A DNA stretch of 40,926 nt from Teichococcus vastitatis (GTDB lineage: Bacteria; Pseudomonadota; Alphaproteobacteria; Acetobacterales; Acetobacteraceae), in NCBI RefSeq assembly GCF_003604215.1, contig NZ_QXGS01000025.1, positions 1-40,926 on the forward strand. Reading direction: 5' to 3'. Shown in pieces: positions 24,922-33,430 of this stretch. A program made the translations under genes and the position numbers. The stretch's first letter is position 1. Each line of letters begins with the position of its first letter. A model generated the notes under the pieces. It saw only the letters and a program-made list of their open reading frames with translations, was not told where the DNA came from and ran no database searches.

Positions 24922-25429
24922 TCAGGCACACGCTGCCAGGCGGCTGCGCCGGCGCCAGCAGATCAACCGGCCGCTTCTCCAGCAGGCAGCGCAGCACCTT
25001 CAGCGGCCCGCCATGCGCCACGATCACGGTTCGTCGCGGCAGCCCGGCGCGAAACGCGCGCACCCGCGCCACCAGCGCCGCGCCGCTTTCGCCACCGGGC
25101 GGCGCGAAGCCCCAAGGGTTGGCGGCCCATTCATCCAGGCTGGCCCTTGGCACGTCGTTCCAGGGCAGCCCTTCCCAGGCACCGAAATCCAGCTCCTGCA
25201 GGCGCGGGTCACGCCGCACCGGCAAGGCGAGGGCGGCGCCGACCGCGGCGGCCAGGCTGCGGCAGCGCCGCGCCGGGCTGCACACCAGATGGCGCGCCGG
25301 GAAGCCGCGCAGCGCCGCCAGCACCGCTGCCGCATCGTCATCCTCCGCAGGCAGGTCGAGCCGCCCGTAGCACAATCCCTTCGCTGCGACGGGAAGGTGC
25401 CGCACCAGCGCGTGGGATGCTTCAGCCAT
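24905..25429 (-). CDS. cobC: CobC-like histidine phosphatase (putative alpha-ribazole phosphatase)
   Basis: 174 residues of the phosphoglycerate-mutase-like histidine phosphatase fold. Catalytic His11 lies in LVRHLPV, unusual in having Leu-Pro where Gly or Thr-Glu is common. [37 protein letters not shown] and the second histidine in [10 protein letters not shown] follow. Such proteins beside cobS remove the 5' phosphate of alpha-ribazole phosphate or adenosylcobalamin phosphate. The assignment rests on location as much as sequence. I start at 25429; the frame is open for 44 more codons upstream, including an ATG four codons earlier, but that part looks non-coding. Converges on cobS with a 17-nt overlap. 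Confidence 0.8.
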   Translation of the reverse strand: MAEASHALVRHLPVAAKGLCYGRLDLPAEDDDAAAVLAALRGFPARHLVCSPARRCRSLAAAVGAALALPVRRDPRLQELDFGAWEGLPWNDVPRASLDEWAANPWGFAPPGGESGAALVARVRAFRAGLPRRTVIVAHGGPLKVLRCLLEKRPVDLLAPAQPPGSVCLISPAG

Positions 25430-25555
25430 GACCGGAATCATGGCCGTTTCGTGAAATCGGCAAGACGACGCGCCGCAACAATCACCTTCCGGCTGCGTTG
25501 TGACCGGAGGAACCGCCTGTCGCGGCGCCACCCATGCGAACCGCCGGAAGAAGCC

Positions 25556-25747
25556 ATGCACATCGCCCCGATCCAGCCGATCCCCGCTACGCCGGAATCG
25601 TCCGACAGCCGCAGCAACCGGCTCGGCCTGCGTGAACAGGCCCGCCAGGAGGCCCTGCGGCGCGTGCCGACGGCCCCGGCGCCGGAACTCGACTCCAAGC
25701 TGATCCGTGCCGCTCTGCCCGCTTCCGCCCCATCACCGCGCAACTGA
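25556..25747 (+). CDS. Small hypothetical protein
   Basis: A 63-residue frame from an ATG at 25556 with GGAAGAAG 5 nt upstream. The protein is Pro/Ala/Arg/Ser-rich with no helix long enough for a membrane span and no cysteine. It stands divergent from the CobC-like phosphatase gene (126-nt gap) and ends 27 nt before the convergent methyltransferase gene. The ribosome site and its placement favour a real gene; the low-complexity composition argues for caution. Confidence 0.4.
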   Translation: MHIAPIQPIPATPESSDSRSNRLGLREQARQEALRRVPTAPAPELDSKLIRAALPASAPSPRN

Positions 25748-25774
25748 GTCCCTGCCCCGCCCGCTCGGCCGCGA

Positions 25775-26425
25775 TCAGCCCGCCAGCCGGAACACCGTGA
25801 CCTCGCGTTGGTCGCGGTCTTCCAGCTCACGTGTGGTCGGCACGCTGAAGCGGGCCATGGGCGAGAGGCCGGCGCGCGGCAGGTAGGCCCGTCCGGGATC
25901 GGCCAGCAGCACCTCGGTGCCCGATGCGGCCAGGCGGCGCAGCCAGGGCATGATGTGCCCGGTCATCGGTGCCTCGTAGCAGACATCCCCGGCCAGGACC
26001 GTGTCCCAGCGCGCCGCGCTGCCCACCACGTCGCCCTCGGCCGCTAGCACGGTGACGCCGTTGTGGCCGGCGTTCAGCTGGGTAGCGGCCAGCGCCAGCG
26101 GGTCGATCTCGGCCGCCTCCACCAACGCGGCGCCGGCCCGGGCGGCGGCGATGGCGGCCAGCCCACCGCCGGCGGCGAAATCCAGCACCCGCCGCCCCGC
26201 CACCGGGATGGCACCATCCAGGATCAGCCGCGCCAGGGCCTGGCTGCCGGGCCAAGCAAAGGCCCAGAAGGGCGGCTCGATTCCCTTCTCTGCCAACCAG
26301 GTCTCGGTGGCCTGCCAGATCGGGGTGATCTCGGTGGCGAGGTAGAGCTCGATCTCCGGCACCAGGGCCGGGCGGGCCAGGGTGGTGTGCGCGGCGATGA
26401 ACGCGGCCGCCTGGGGCTGCGTCAC
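25775..26425 (-). CDS. Class I SAM-dependent methyltransferase
   Basis: 216 residues. The SAM-binding motif I is VLDFAAGGGLAAIAAARAGA, motif II-like AAEIDPLALAATQLNA follows, and WDTVLAGDVCYEAPM takes the place of motif IV. The lead PFWAFAWPGSQALARLIL resembles ETF-beta lysine methyltransferase and related protein lysine methylases, but the substrate cannot be fixed. The start is GTG at 26425, whose GTGA overlaps the ubiA stop. The open frame upstream lies antisense-frame over ubiA and is not coding. Coupled to ubiA, though no shared pathway is evident. Confidence 0.85.
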   Translation of the reverse strand: MTQPQAAAFIAAHTTLARPALVPEIELYLATEITPIWQATETWLAEKGIEPPFWAFAWPGSQALARLILDGAIPVAGRRVLDFAAGGGLAAIAAARAGAALVEAAEIDPLALAATQLNAGHNGVTVLAAEGDVVGSAARWDTVLAGDVCYEAPMTGHIMPWLRRLAASGTEVLLADPGRAYLPRAGLSPMARFSVPTTRELEDRDQREVTVFRLAG

Positions 26426-27321
26426 AGGCGGCCGATCAGAAACGCCATCGCCACCAGCAGCCCGACATCCCGGTTGCGCTGGAACAGCCGGAGGCAGAGC
26501 GCCGGGTCGTGGATGTCGAGGCGGCGGATCTGCCAGCCCAGCACCAGCGCCGGCAGCAGCAGCGCCGGGTAGAACCAGGCCCCCGCCCCCGCCAGGAACC
26601 CCGCCAGCAGCAGCAGCGCCACGGCGCCCGCATAGCAGACCAACAGGAAGGGTGCGGTGTTCTCGCCGAAGCGGCGCGCGGTGGAGCGCACGCCCACCAG
26701 GGCATCGTCCTCGCGGTCCTGGTGGGCGTAAATGGTGTCGTAGCCGAGGATCCAGAGAAAGGCGGCGGCGTAGAGCGCCAGCGCCGCTCCATCCAGCCGG
26801 CCGGTGGTCGCCGCATAGCCCATTGGCGCGGCCCAGGAAAAGGTCAGGCCCAGCACCGCCTGCGGATAATCGGTGACGCGCTTGGCTAGGGGATACAGCG
26901 CCACCGGCACCAGCGACACCACGCCCAGCAGCCAGCACAGCGGGTTCAGTTGCAACAGGACAGCCAGCCCGATTCCCAGCAGCAGGCCGAGAAAGGCCAG
27001 CGCCTGCTTCGGCCGCACCGCGCCGGAGGCGAGCGGCCGCCCGGCGGTGCGGCTGACCTGCCGGTCCAGGTCACGGTCCCACAGGTCGTTCACCACGCAG
27101 CCGGCACCGCGCATCACCACCGAGCCGAGGCCGAACAGGGCGGCCAGCCACAGCCCGTCCCGCCAGCCGGGCGCCGCCAGGGCAAAGGCCCAGAGGCCCG
27201 GCAAGAACAGCAGCCAGGACCCGATCGGCCGGTCCAGCCGCATCAGCAGCGCGTAGGGGCGCCAGCCATCGGGGAGTTGCGCGACCCAGCCCCGGGCGCG
27301 GATATCGGTGTGCAGCTTCAC
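26422..27321 (-). CDS. ubiA: 4-hydroxybenzoate polyprenyltransferase
   Basis: Membrane prenyltransferase that attaches the polyprenyl chain to 4-hydroxybenzoate in ubiquinone synthesis. 299 residues from GTG 27321, with about eight hydrophobic segments. Both Asp-rich motifs are present: NDLWDRDLDRQVSRTAGRPLASG and YDTIYAHQDREDDALVGVRSTA. The start DIRARGWVAQLPDGWRPYALLMRLDRPIGSWLLFLPGLW is typical of alphaproteobacterial UbiA. An ATG at 27357 would add 12 residues and run past the divergent rsmE start at 27350, so I prefer the GTG. The stop overlaps the methyltransferase start. Confidence 0.95.
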   Translation of the reverse strand: MKLHTDIRARGWVAQLPDGWRPYALLMRLDRPIGSWLLFLPGLWAFALAAPGWRDGLWLAALFGLGSVVMRGAGCVVNDLWDRDLDRQVSRTAGRPLASGAVRPKQALAFLGLLLGIGLAVLLQLNPLCWLLGVVSLVPVALYPLAKRVTDYPQAVLGLTFSWAAPMGYAATTGRLDGAALALYAAAFLWILGYDTIYAHQDREDDALVGVRSTARRFGENTAPFLLVCYAGAVALLLLAGFLAGAGAWFYPALLLPALVLGWQIRRLDIHDPALCLRLFQRNRDVGLLVAMAFLIGRL

Positions 27322-27349
27322 CCCGCCATTTGTCCTGCCGGAGCCCCGC

Positions 27350-28078
27350 ATGTCCATCCCACGCCTGTATGCCGAGGCCGATCTGGCCGAAGGTGCCGAG
27401 ATCGATGCCCTGCCCGGCCAGGGCCATTACCTGGGCCAGGTGATGCGCAAGCGCGAGGGCGACCTGCTGGTGCTGTTCAACGGCCGGCACGGCGAATGGC
27501 GCGCCCGGATCGCGGCCATCCGCAAGGACAAGGCGAGCTTCGTGCCCGAGGCGCGGATCCGCGAACAGGTCGCCTCGCCCGATATCCGCCTGTTGCTGGC
27601 GCCGGTGAAGCGGGACGCGCTGGACTGGACCGTGGAAAAGGCCACCGAGCTCGGGGTGCGCCGCATCCAGCCGGTGATCACCGCCCGCACCGTGGTGGGC
27701 CGGGTCAACACCGACCGGCTTCGCGCCGTCGCCCGCGAGGCGGCGGAGCAGTGCGAGCGCCTCGACCTGCCCGAGATCGCCGAGCCGATGGACCTGCATC
27801 GCGCGCTGGATGGCTGGGACGGGGCGCCGCTGCTGGTGGGCGATGCGCGCGGCAATGCACCACCGGCCGGCGTGGTTCTGGCCGGCAAGGCACCGCCGAT
27901 CGGACTTCTGGTCGGGCCCGAGGGGGGTTTCACCGGGCAGGAGCTTGACGCGGTGCGTCGGCGACCCTTTGTTTCACCGGCTGCGCTCGGCCCGCGGATT
28001 CTGCGGGCGGAGACGGCAGCGGTTGCGGGACTCGCGGTGCTTCAGGCGCTGGCGGGAGACTGGGCCGTTCCCACCTGA
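27350..28078 (+). CDS. rsmE: 16S rRNA (uracil-1498-N3)-methyltransferase
   Basis: SPOUT-family methyltransferase that modifies U1498 of 16S rRNA. 242 residues. The N-terminal PUA-like part (residues about 1-75: HYLGQVMRKREGDLLVLFNGRHGEW) precedes the trefoil-knot domain with LLLAPVKRDALDWTVEKATELGVRRIQPV, REAAEQCERLDLP, IGLLVGPEGGFTGQEL and LGPRILRAETAAVAGLAVL. The start at 27350 has GGAG upstream; an upstream ATG-like codon at 27308 would overlap ubiA. Divergent from ubiA across about 28 nt, a common alphaproteobacterial arrangement. Confidence 0.95.
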   Translation: MSIPRLYAEADLAEGAEIDALPGQGHYLGQVMRKREGDLLVLFNGRHGEWRARIAAIRKDKASFVPEARIREQVASPDIRLLLAPVKRDALDWTVEKATELGVRRIQPVITARTVVGRVNTDRLRAVAREAAEQCERLDLPEIAEPMDLHRALDGWDGAPLLVGDARGNAPPAGVVLAGKAPPIGLLVGPEGGFTGQELDAVRRRPFVSPAALGPRILRAETAAVAGLAVLQALAGDWAVPT

Positions 28079-28084
28079 GGCTCC

Positions 28085-28105
28085 CGCCGACGCGGTCGGC
28101 GTTCT
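28085..28105 (+). terminator. Hairpin after rsmE
   Basis: A 6-bp perfect stem (28085-28090 with 28096-28101), 5-nt loop and the bases TTCT follow the rsmE stop by 6 nt. The short T-rich end makes a weak intrinsic terminator possible. It stands just before the gshA ribosome site (GAGG at 28108-28111), so it may instead affect gshA translation. Confidence 0.35.
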
Positions 28106-28117
28106 GTGAGGTCATTG

Positions 28118-29461
28118 ATGTCCAATCCCGGTGAGGCCGACCTCACACCGATCCAGCACCCGCGCCAGCTCGCCGAATGGTTCGCCGCCGGCTCCAAGCC
28201 GTGCGACGCCTGGCGGATCGGCACCGAGCACGAGAAGTTCGGCTTCCGCCGCGACGACCTGTCGCCGCCACCCTATGAGCCGGGCGGCATCCGGGCCATG
28301 CTGGAAGGGCTGCAGGCGCTCGGCTGGGAGCCGATCCTGGACAGCGGCAAGCCGATCGGACTGAAGCGGGGCGGCGCTTCCGTCAGCCTGGAGCCGGGCG
28401 GCCAGTTCGAATTGTCCGGCGCCCCGCTGGCCGACCTGCACCAGGCCGAGGCGGAGCTGCACAACCACCTGGACGAGGTGCGGCAGGTGGGCGGCGCACT
28501 GGGCCTCGGCTTCGCGCCGCTCGGCTTCCACCCGCTGGCGAAGCGGGCGGACATGCCGTGGATGCCCAAGGGACGCTACGCCATCATGCGGCAATACATG
28601 CCGCGTGTCGGCTCCATGGGGCTCGACATGATGCTGCGCACCTGCACCGTGCAGGTGAACCTGGATTTCGGCGCCGAGGCCGACATGGTGGAGAAGCTGC
28701 GGGTCAGCTTGGCGCTACAGCCGCTCTCCACCGCGCTGTTCGCCAATTCGCCCTTCGCCGAAGGCCAGCCCAATGGCCTGCGCACGCTGCGCGGCCGGGT
28801 CTGGACGGAAACCGATCCCGACCGCACCGGCATCCCGGCGGTGGCCTTCGAGCAGGGCTTTGGCTTCGAGCGCTTCGCCGACTGGGTGCTCGACGTGCCG
28901 ATGTATTTCATCATGCGGGAAGGGCGGTGGATCGACTGCGCCGGGTCATCCTTCCGCGACTTCATGGCGCGCGGCCTGCCGCAGCATCCGGGCGTCGAGG
29001 CCACGATGGGCGACTGGGCCGACCACGTCACCACCGTGTTTACCGATGTGCGGCTGAAGCGCTTCCTGGAGATGCGCGGCTCCGACGCCGGCAGCCCGGA
29101 GATGATGCAGGCCATGCCGGCCTTCTGGGTCGGTCTGCTGTATGACGGCGCGGCGCAGACGGCGGCCGCGGCGCTGGTTCGGGACTGGCCCGTGGCGGAA
29201 TTGCAGGCGCTGCGCATCGCGGTGCCGGAACAGGCGCTGGCGACACCGTTCCGCGGCCGCACCCTGCGCGACTGGGGGCACGACGCCCTGGCCATCGCCG
29301 GACAGGGGCTACGGGCGCGCGGCCTGGGCGAGGAACGCTACCTCGCGCCGGTGCAGGCCGTGCTCGACAGCGGCGAAACCCAGGCGGATCGCTGGCTGCG
29401 GCTCTGCCGCGAGGAATGGGGTGGCGAGGTAGCCCGGGTTCTTTCCGCCGCCGCCATCTGA
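28118..29461 (+). CDS. gshA: Glutamate--cysteine ligase
   Basis: First step of glutathione synthesis: ATP-dependent joining of glutamate and cysteine. 447 residues, the class found in alphaproteobacteria and plants. WRIGTEHEKFGF, ILDSGKPIGLKRGGASVSLEPGGQFELSGAPL, PRVGSMGLDMMLRTCTVQVNLDF, LFANSPFAEG and DVPMYFIMREG are family motifs. I choose ATG 28118 because GTGAGG stands 6 nt before it; a GTG at 28106 would add four residues. The small hypothetical gene at 29500 is convergent. Confidence 0.95.
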   Translation: MSNPGEADLTPIQHPRQLAEWFAAGSKPCDAWRIGTEHEKFGFRRDDLSPPPYEPGGIRAMLEGLQALGWEPILDSGKPIGLKRGGASVSLEPGGQFELSGAPLADLHQAEAELHNHLDEVRQVGGALGLGFAPLGFHPLAKRADMPWMPKGRYAIMRQYMPRVGSMGLDMMLRTCTVQVNLDFGAEADMVEKLRVSLALQPLSTALFANSPFAEGQPNGLRTLRGRVWTETDPDRTGIPAVAFEQGFGFERFADWVLDVPMYFIMREGRWIDCAGSSFRDFMARGLPQHPGVEATMGDWADHVTTVFTDVRLKRFLEMRGSDAGSPEMMQAMPAFWVGLLYDGAAQTAAAALVRDWPVAELQALRIAVPEQALATPFRGRTLRDWGHDALAIAGQGLRARGLGEERYLAPVQAVLDSGETQADRWLRLCREEWGGEVARVLSAAAI

Positions 29462-29463
29462 CG

Positions 29464-29488
29464 AAAACCCGGGCCGCGGGCGCCCGGG
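29464..29488 (-). terminator. Intrinsic terminator for the minus-strand hypothetical gene
   Basis: Stem 29468-29474 with 29482-29488 (7 bp, all G-C, 7-nt loop). On the minus strand the stem is followed at once by TTTTCGT, as in an intrinsic terminator for the gene at 29500-29880. On the plus strand only the A-run precedes it, so it may also slow transcription leaving gshA. Confidence 0.65.
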
Positions 29489-29499
29489 CCCGGAAGCCG

Positions 29500-29880
29500 T
29501 CAAGCGCTCGCGCGCCAATTCAGGCCCGCCAGGCTGTCCGTGTGGCGGCAGGCGCAATCCCACAGCATCGCCATCGCGGCGGAGACGCCGGGCGCCATGC
29601 CCTGCAAGGCCACGTCATCGCCGACGCTCAACAGCACGCAGATGCCCGCGACGTCGCGCTGCAGCACCAGGGCGGTGTCCTGATCCTCCCAGCAGGCCGG
29701 CGCCAGCAGCAGCGTCACTTCGCCGTTCTCATCCACATGCGGAAAAATTGTCCAGCTGCCGGGGAGGGAATGAACGTCACGGTTGATCTGGGATATTTCC
29801 CGCTCGGTGAAGCGGGTGATCGTGGCGGCATCGTCGCAGGTTTTGCGCTGTTCGCCGGACGCGGTCGGACGGGTCATCAT
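29500..29880 (-). CDS. Hypothetical protein
   Basis: 126 residues, acidic, soluble, no signal peptide or membrane span. The N-terminal half looks helical (TITRFTEREISQINRDVHSL), and the middle looks like alternating strands: GSWTIFPHVDENGEVTLLLAPACWEDQD then TALVLQRDVAGICVLLSVGDDV. The C-terminal part AAMAMLWDCACRH is helical. I recognise no family. A terminator lies right behind it and the 199-nt divergent gap to uvrB in front, so it looks like a single-gene unit. Two adjacent ATGs are possible starts. The LexA-type site in the shared gap is about 105 nt from its start. Confidence 0.7.
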   Translation of the reverse strand: MMTRPTASGEQRKTCDDAATITRFTEREISQINRDVHSLPGSWTIFPHVDENGEVTLLLAPACWEDQDTALVLQRDVAGICVLLSVGDDVALQGMAPGVSAAMAMLWDCACRHTDSLAGLNWRASA

Positions 29881-29984
29881 GGCCGCGCACTCTGGCTAAC
29901 AAAGATGAACAACCTTTAAAGAAGATGAGCTACTCACGGAATCCTGAATATGACGTTCACCATTGCTCGGATCAGCGGCAATGG

Positions 29985-29999
29985 GTTCACAATCCGTTC
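29985..29999 (+). promoter_or_regulatory. LexA (SOS) box upstream of uvrB
   Basis: GTTCACAATCCGTTC matches the GTTC-N7-GTTC direct-repeat operator known for LexA in alphaproteobacteria. It lies 81 nt before the uvrB ATG, in the expected promoter region. uvrB is a standard member of the SOS regulon, which supports the call. Confidence 0.8.
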
Positions 30000-30079
30000 T
30001 TGCCTTCTGGCGATCAGGGCCACCATTGCCCACATGGTCGCCACTTCGTTCCAGATGTGTCCGCTCCGGGGTCCGCCGC

Positions 30080-32293
30080 ATGAACCTGATCATCCCTGCC
30101 GCCACCCCCTTCCTGCCGCCGAAGCGTCCATCGCCGCCTTCCGCGCGGCCCCTGCAGGTGGTCTCGCCCTATGAGCCTGCCGGCGACCAGCCCCATGCCA
30201 TCGCGCAGCTGGTGGAGGGGCTGAGGCAACAGGAACGCGATCAGGTGCTGCTCGGCGTCACCGGCTCCGGCAAGACCTTCACCATGGCCAAGGTGATCGA
30301 GGCGGTGCAGCGGCCGACGCTGATCCTGGCACCCAACAAGACGCTGGCGGCACAGCTTTACGGGGAGATGAAGTCCTTCTTCCCTGAGAATGCGGTGGAA
30401 TACTTCGTTTCCTACTACGACTACTACCAGCCCGAAGCCTATGTTCCGCGCTCCGACACCTATATCGAGAAGGACGCGCAGATCAACGAGCAGATCGACC
30501 GCATGCGCCACTCCGCGACGCAGGCCCTGCTGGAGCGCAGCGACGTGGTGATCGTGGCCTCGGTGTCCTGCATCTACGGCATCGGCTCGGTTGAGCTGTA
30601 CTCGAACATGGTGGTGAAGCTGCAGGTGGGCGGGCGCATCGCGCGCGAGCAGTTGCTGAAGGCCCTGGTGGAGCAGCAATACCGCCGCAACGACGCCGCC
30701 TTCCAGCGCGGCACCTTCCGGGTGCGCGGCGAAACCGTGGACATCTGGCCCTCCCACCTGGAGGACCGCGCCTGGCGCGTCTCGCTGTTCGGCGACGAGG
30801 TCGATTCGCTGCGCGAGTTCGACCCTCTGACCGGCGAGATCGCCGGGGAGATGGACAGCATCGCGGTTTACGCCAACAGCCACTACGTCACGCCGCGGCC
30901 AACGCTGCTGCAGGCGATCCGCGACATTCGGGTCGAGCTGAAGCAGCGGCTGGAGGAATTGAACGCCGAAGGCAAGCTGCTGGAAGCCCAGCGCCTGGAG
31001 CAGCGCACCACCTTCGACCTGGAGATGATGGAAACCACCGGCTCCTGCAAAGGCATCGAGAATTATTCCCGCTACCTGTCGGGCCGCGGCCCCGGCCAGC
31101 CGCCGCCGACACTGTTCGAGTACCTCCCGGACAACGCGCTGCTGATCGTCGATGAGAGCCACGTCACCGTGCCGCAGATCGGCGGCATGTATCGCGGCGA
31201 CTTCGCGCGCAAAACCATCCTGAACGAGTTCGGCTTCCGGCTGCCGTCCTGCATGGACAACCGGCCGCTGAAATTCGAGGAATGGGACAGCTTCCGTCCC
31301 GACAGCCTGTTCGTCTCGGCGACGCCGGGGCCGTGGGAGATGGAGCGCACCGGCGGCAGCTTCGCCGAGCAGGTGATCCGCCCCACCGGCCTGATCGACC
31401 CGGTCTGCGAGATCCGCCCCGTCGAGGGCCAGGTGGACGACCTGCTGGCCGAGTGCCGCGACACCATGGCCAAGGGCGGCCGCGTGCTGGTCACCACCCT
31501 GACCAAGCGCATGGCCGAGGACCTGACGGAATACATGACGGAAGCCGGCATCAAGTGCCGCTACCTGCATTCCGACGTGGACACGCTGGAGCGCATCGAG
31601 ATCATCCGCGACCTGCGCAAGGGCGTGTTCGACGTGCTGATCGGCATCAACCTGCTGCGCGAGGGACTCGACATTCCGGAATGCCGGCTGGTCGCCATCC
31701 TGGATGCCGACAAGGAAGGCTTTCTGCGCTCCACCACCTCGCTGATCCAGACCATTGGCCGCGCCGCGCGCAACGCCGAGGGGCGGGTGGTGCTGTATGC
31801 CGACCGCATGACCAACAGCCTGCGCAACGCGCTGGAGGAAACCGAGCGTCGCCGCACCAAGCAGCAGGACTGGAACACCGCGCACGGCATCACGCCGCAG
31901 AGCATCGTCCGGCAGATCAGCGACGTGCTGCAATCGGTCTACGAGCAGGATTACGTCACCGTGGCGCCGACCGGCGCCGAGGAAGACGGGCCGATGGAGT
32001 TCGTCGGCAAGGACCTGCGCGCGTCCATCGCCGAGCTGGAGAAGAAGATGCGCGCCGCCGCCGCGGACCTGGAATTCGAGACGGCCGCCCGGCTGCGCGA
32101 CGAGATCAAGCGGCTGGAGAACCTGGAGCTCGGCCTCGGGCCGGCGCTGGAGCCGAACTTGGCCGGGCGCTCGATGAACCCGGCGGCGCCGAAACGTGGG
32201 GCCAAGGCGGATTGGAAGCCGAAGCCATTGGGGCCCGGCGGCGGTGGCTACGACCCGGAGAAGAAGCGCGGCGGACGCCGGCGCGCACGCTGA
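30080..32293 (+). CDS. uvrB: Excinuclease ABC subunit B
   Basis: DNA-damage-verifying helicase-like subunit of UvrABC nucleotide excision repair. 737 residues. Walker A GVTGSGKT is at 59-66; the beta-hairpin region reads [28 protein letters not shown]; the DESH box, [45 protein letters not shown] and QTIGRAARN are helicase motifs. The UVR domain ([28 protein letters not shown]) follows near residue 655. It is longer than the usual about 670 residues by a variable N-terminal stretch of 25 and a basic Gly/Lys/Arg-rich tail of about 50. The ATG at 30080 is chosen; the frame upstream lacks family likeness and contains the LexA site. Confidence 0.97.
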   Translation: MNLIIPAATPFLPPKRPSPPSARPLQVVSPYEPAGDQPHAIAQLVEGLRQQERDQVLLGVTGSGKTFTMAKVIEAVQRPTLILAPNKTLAAQLYGEMKSFFPENAVEYFVSYYDYYQPEAYVPRSDTYIEKDAQINEQIDRMRHSATQALLERSDVVIVASVSCIYGIGSVELYSNMVVKLQVGGRIAREQLLKALVEQQYRRNDAAFQRGTFRVRGETVDIWPSHLEDRAWRVSLFGDEVDSLREFDPLTGEIAGEMDSIAVYANSHYVTPRPTLLQAIRDIRVELKQRLEELNAEGKLLEAQRLEQRTTFDLEMMETTGSCKGIENYSRYLSGRGPGQPPPTLFEYLPDNALLIVDESHVTVPQIGGMYRGDFARKTILNEFGFRLPSCMDNRPLKFEEWDSFRPDSLFVSATPGPWEMERTGGSFAEQVIRPTGLIDPVCEIRPVEGQVDDLLAECRDTMAKGGRVLVTTLTKRMAEDLTEYMTEAGIKCRYLHSDVDTLERIEIIRDLRKGVFDVLIGINLLREGLDIPECRLVAILDADKEGFLRSTTSLIQTIGRAARNAEGRVVLYADRMTNSLRNALEETERRRTKQQDWNTAHGITPQSIVRQISDVLQSVYEQDYVTVAPTGAEEDGPMEFVGKDLRASIAELEKKMRAAAADLEFETAARLRDEIKRLENLELGLGPALEPNLAGRSMNPAAPKRGAKADWKPKPLGPGGGGYDPEKKRGGRRRAR

Positions 32294-32294
32294 G

Positions 32295-32321
32295 GCGGCG
32301 CCGCGGCGGCCGGGAGCGGCG
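32295..32321 (+). terminator. Hairpin after uvrB
   Basis: An 8-bp stem (32295-32302 with 32314-32321) and 11-nt loop begin directly after the uvrB stop. No U-run follows. The rest of the gap to 32455 is GC-rich and holds nothing else I can name. Confidence 0.3.
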
Positions 32322-32455
32322 CCATGGGGCGGAACGACGCGGGCCGGGCGCAGGCTTCAGCTTGCTTCGGTTGAACCTCCATGGAAATATCCAAACCGTT
32401 GCGCGACAGCGTCGTCGCCCCACCCACAGGCGCCAGTAGCGCCGCCGGAGCCCGC

Positions 32456-33403
32456 ATGAGCGAGACGAGCCCGATGTCGGAGCGCACCGCCAGCCGTTCC
32501 GGCACCACCGGTCCCGATACCGGCAGGTTGGAAGCGGCGCTGGGTGCGATGCAGGATAAGCTCGCGGTGATCGAGACGACGCTGATCCGCCGCATCGACG
32601 GGCTCGAGGCGCAGCTGCAGCAATTGCGCGACGCCCACACCATCTATCTCGGCGGCCACGAGGCGCTGACGCGGCTCCACACCGGCCACCGCATCTATGT
32701 GGACACCCGCGACGCCGGGATCTGTTCGCACCTGATGCTGGACGGCCGCTGGGAGCGCTGGATCGAGACAATCATCGCCGGCGCCGTGAAACCGGGCATG
32801 ACCTTTCTCGATGTGGGCGCCAATTTCGGCTACTACACGCTGCTCGGTGCCGCCTGGGTGGGCGCGAGGGGCCGGGTTTATTCCTTCGAGGCCAATCCCG
32901 GCATCTTCCGCCACCTGCGCAGGTCGGTGTCGATCAACGGCTTCGACGACCGCGTCGAGCTGTTCAACCTCGCGGTCCACTCCGAGGAAGCGACGCTGCG
33001 CTTCGGCTACACGGATGATTTCTCGGGGGGCGGCTCGACCATGGGCAGTCCGCAGGGCGCGCACCATATCGAGGTGAAGGCGGCGCCACTCGATACCCTG
33101 CTCGCCCAGGTCGCGACCGCGCACGTGATGAAGGTCGATGTCGAGGGCGCGGAGCCGCACGTGTTCCGCGGTGCCCGCGCGCTGATGGACCGCTCGCCGA
33201 ACCTGACGCTGATCGTGGAGTTCCACGAGGACAGCACACGGCCGATCATGCCGCCGCTGCGCTACCTGCAGGATTTCGTGGACCAGGGCTTCGCCCTCCG
33301 GCTGATCGAGCAGAAGGGCCTGACCGGCGCCATGCGGGCCGAGGAGTGCTTGCAAACCCTGGCCGGCACCCTCGGCTACCTTTATCTCACCCGGGGCGGC
33401 TAG
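32456..33403 (+). CDS. FkbM-family SAM-dependent methyltransferase
   Basis: 315 residues from this start. A helical N-terminal part (about residues 25-65, LEAALGAMQDKLAVIETTLIRRIDGLEAQLQQLRD) looks like a short coiled coil. The methyltransferase domain has motif I FLDVGANFGYYTLLGA from Phe117, then YSFEANPGIFRHLRRSVSINGF and VMKVDVEGAEPHVFRGA, the FkbM pattern. FkbM proteins O-methylate sugars or polyketides; the substrate here is unknown. I choose ATG 32456 because GGAG stands 5 nt upstream. An ATG at 32381 without a ribosome site would add 25 Ser/Ala-rich residues. The nearby glycosyltransferase suggests, weakly, a cell-surface glycan. Confidence 0.85.
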   Translation: MSETSPMSERTASRSGTTGPDTGRLEAALGAMQDKLAVIETTLIRRIDGLEAQLQQLRDAHTIYLGGHEALTRLHTGHRIYVDTRDAGICSHLMLDGRWERWIETIIAGAVKPGMTFLDVGANFGYYTLLGAAWVGARGRVYSFEANPGIFRHLRRSVSINGFDDRVELFNLAVHSEEATLRFGYTDDFSGGGSTMGSPQGAHHIEVKAAPLDTLLAQVATAHVMKVDVEGAEPHVFRGARALMDRSPNLTLIVEFHEDSTRPIMPPLRYLQDFVDQGFALRLIEQKGLTGAMRAEECLQTLAGTLGYLYLTRGG

Positions 33404-33422
33404 CGGCGGCTCCCGGCCGCCG
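33404..33422. terminator. Hairpin between convergent genes
   Basis: A 7-bp G-C stem (33404-33410 with 33416-33422) and 5-nt loop fill most of the 27-nt gap between the FkbM gene and the convergent TVP38-type gene. No U-run on either side. Confidence 0.4.
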
Positions 33423-33430
33423 CGGGCGCC

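Noticed and set aside
30014-31933. 639-codon minus-strand open frame opposite uvrB
   Set aside because: uvrB has every expected motif, and this frame covers most of it without any of its own.
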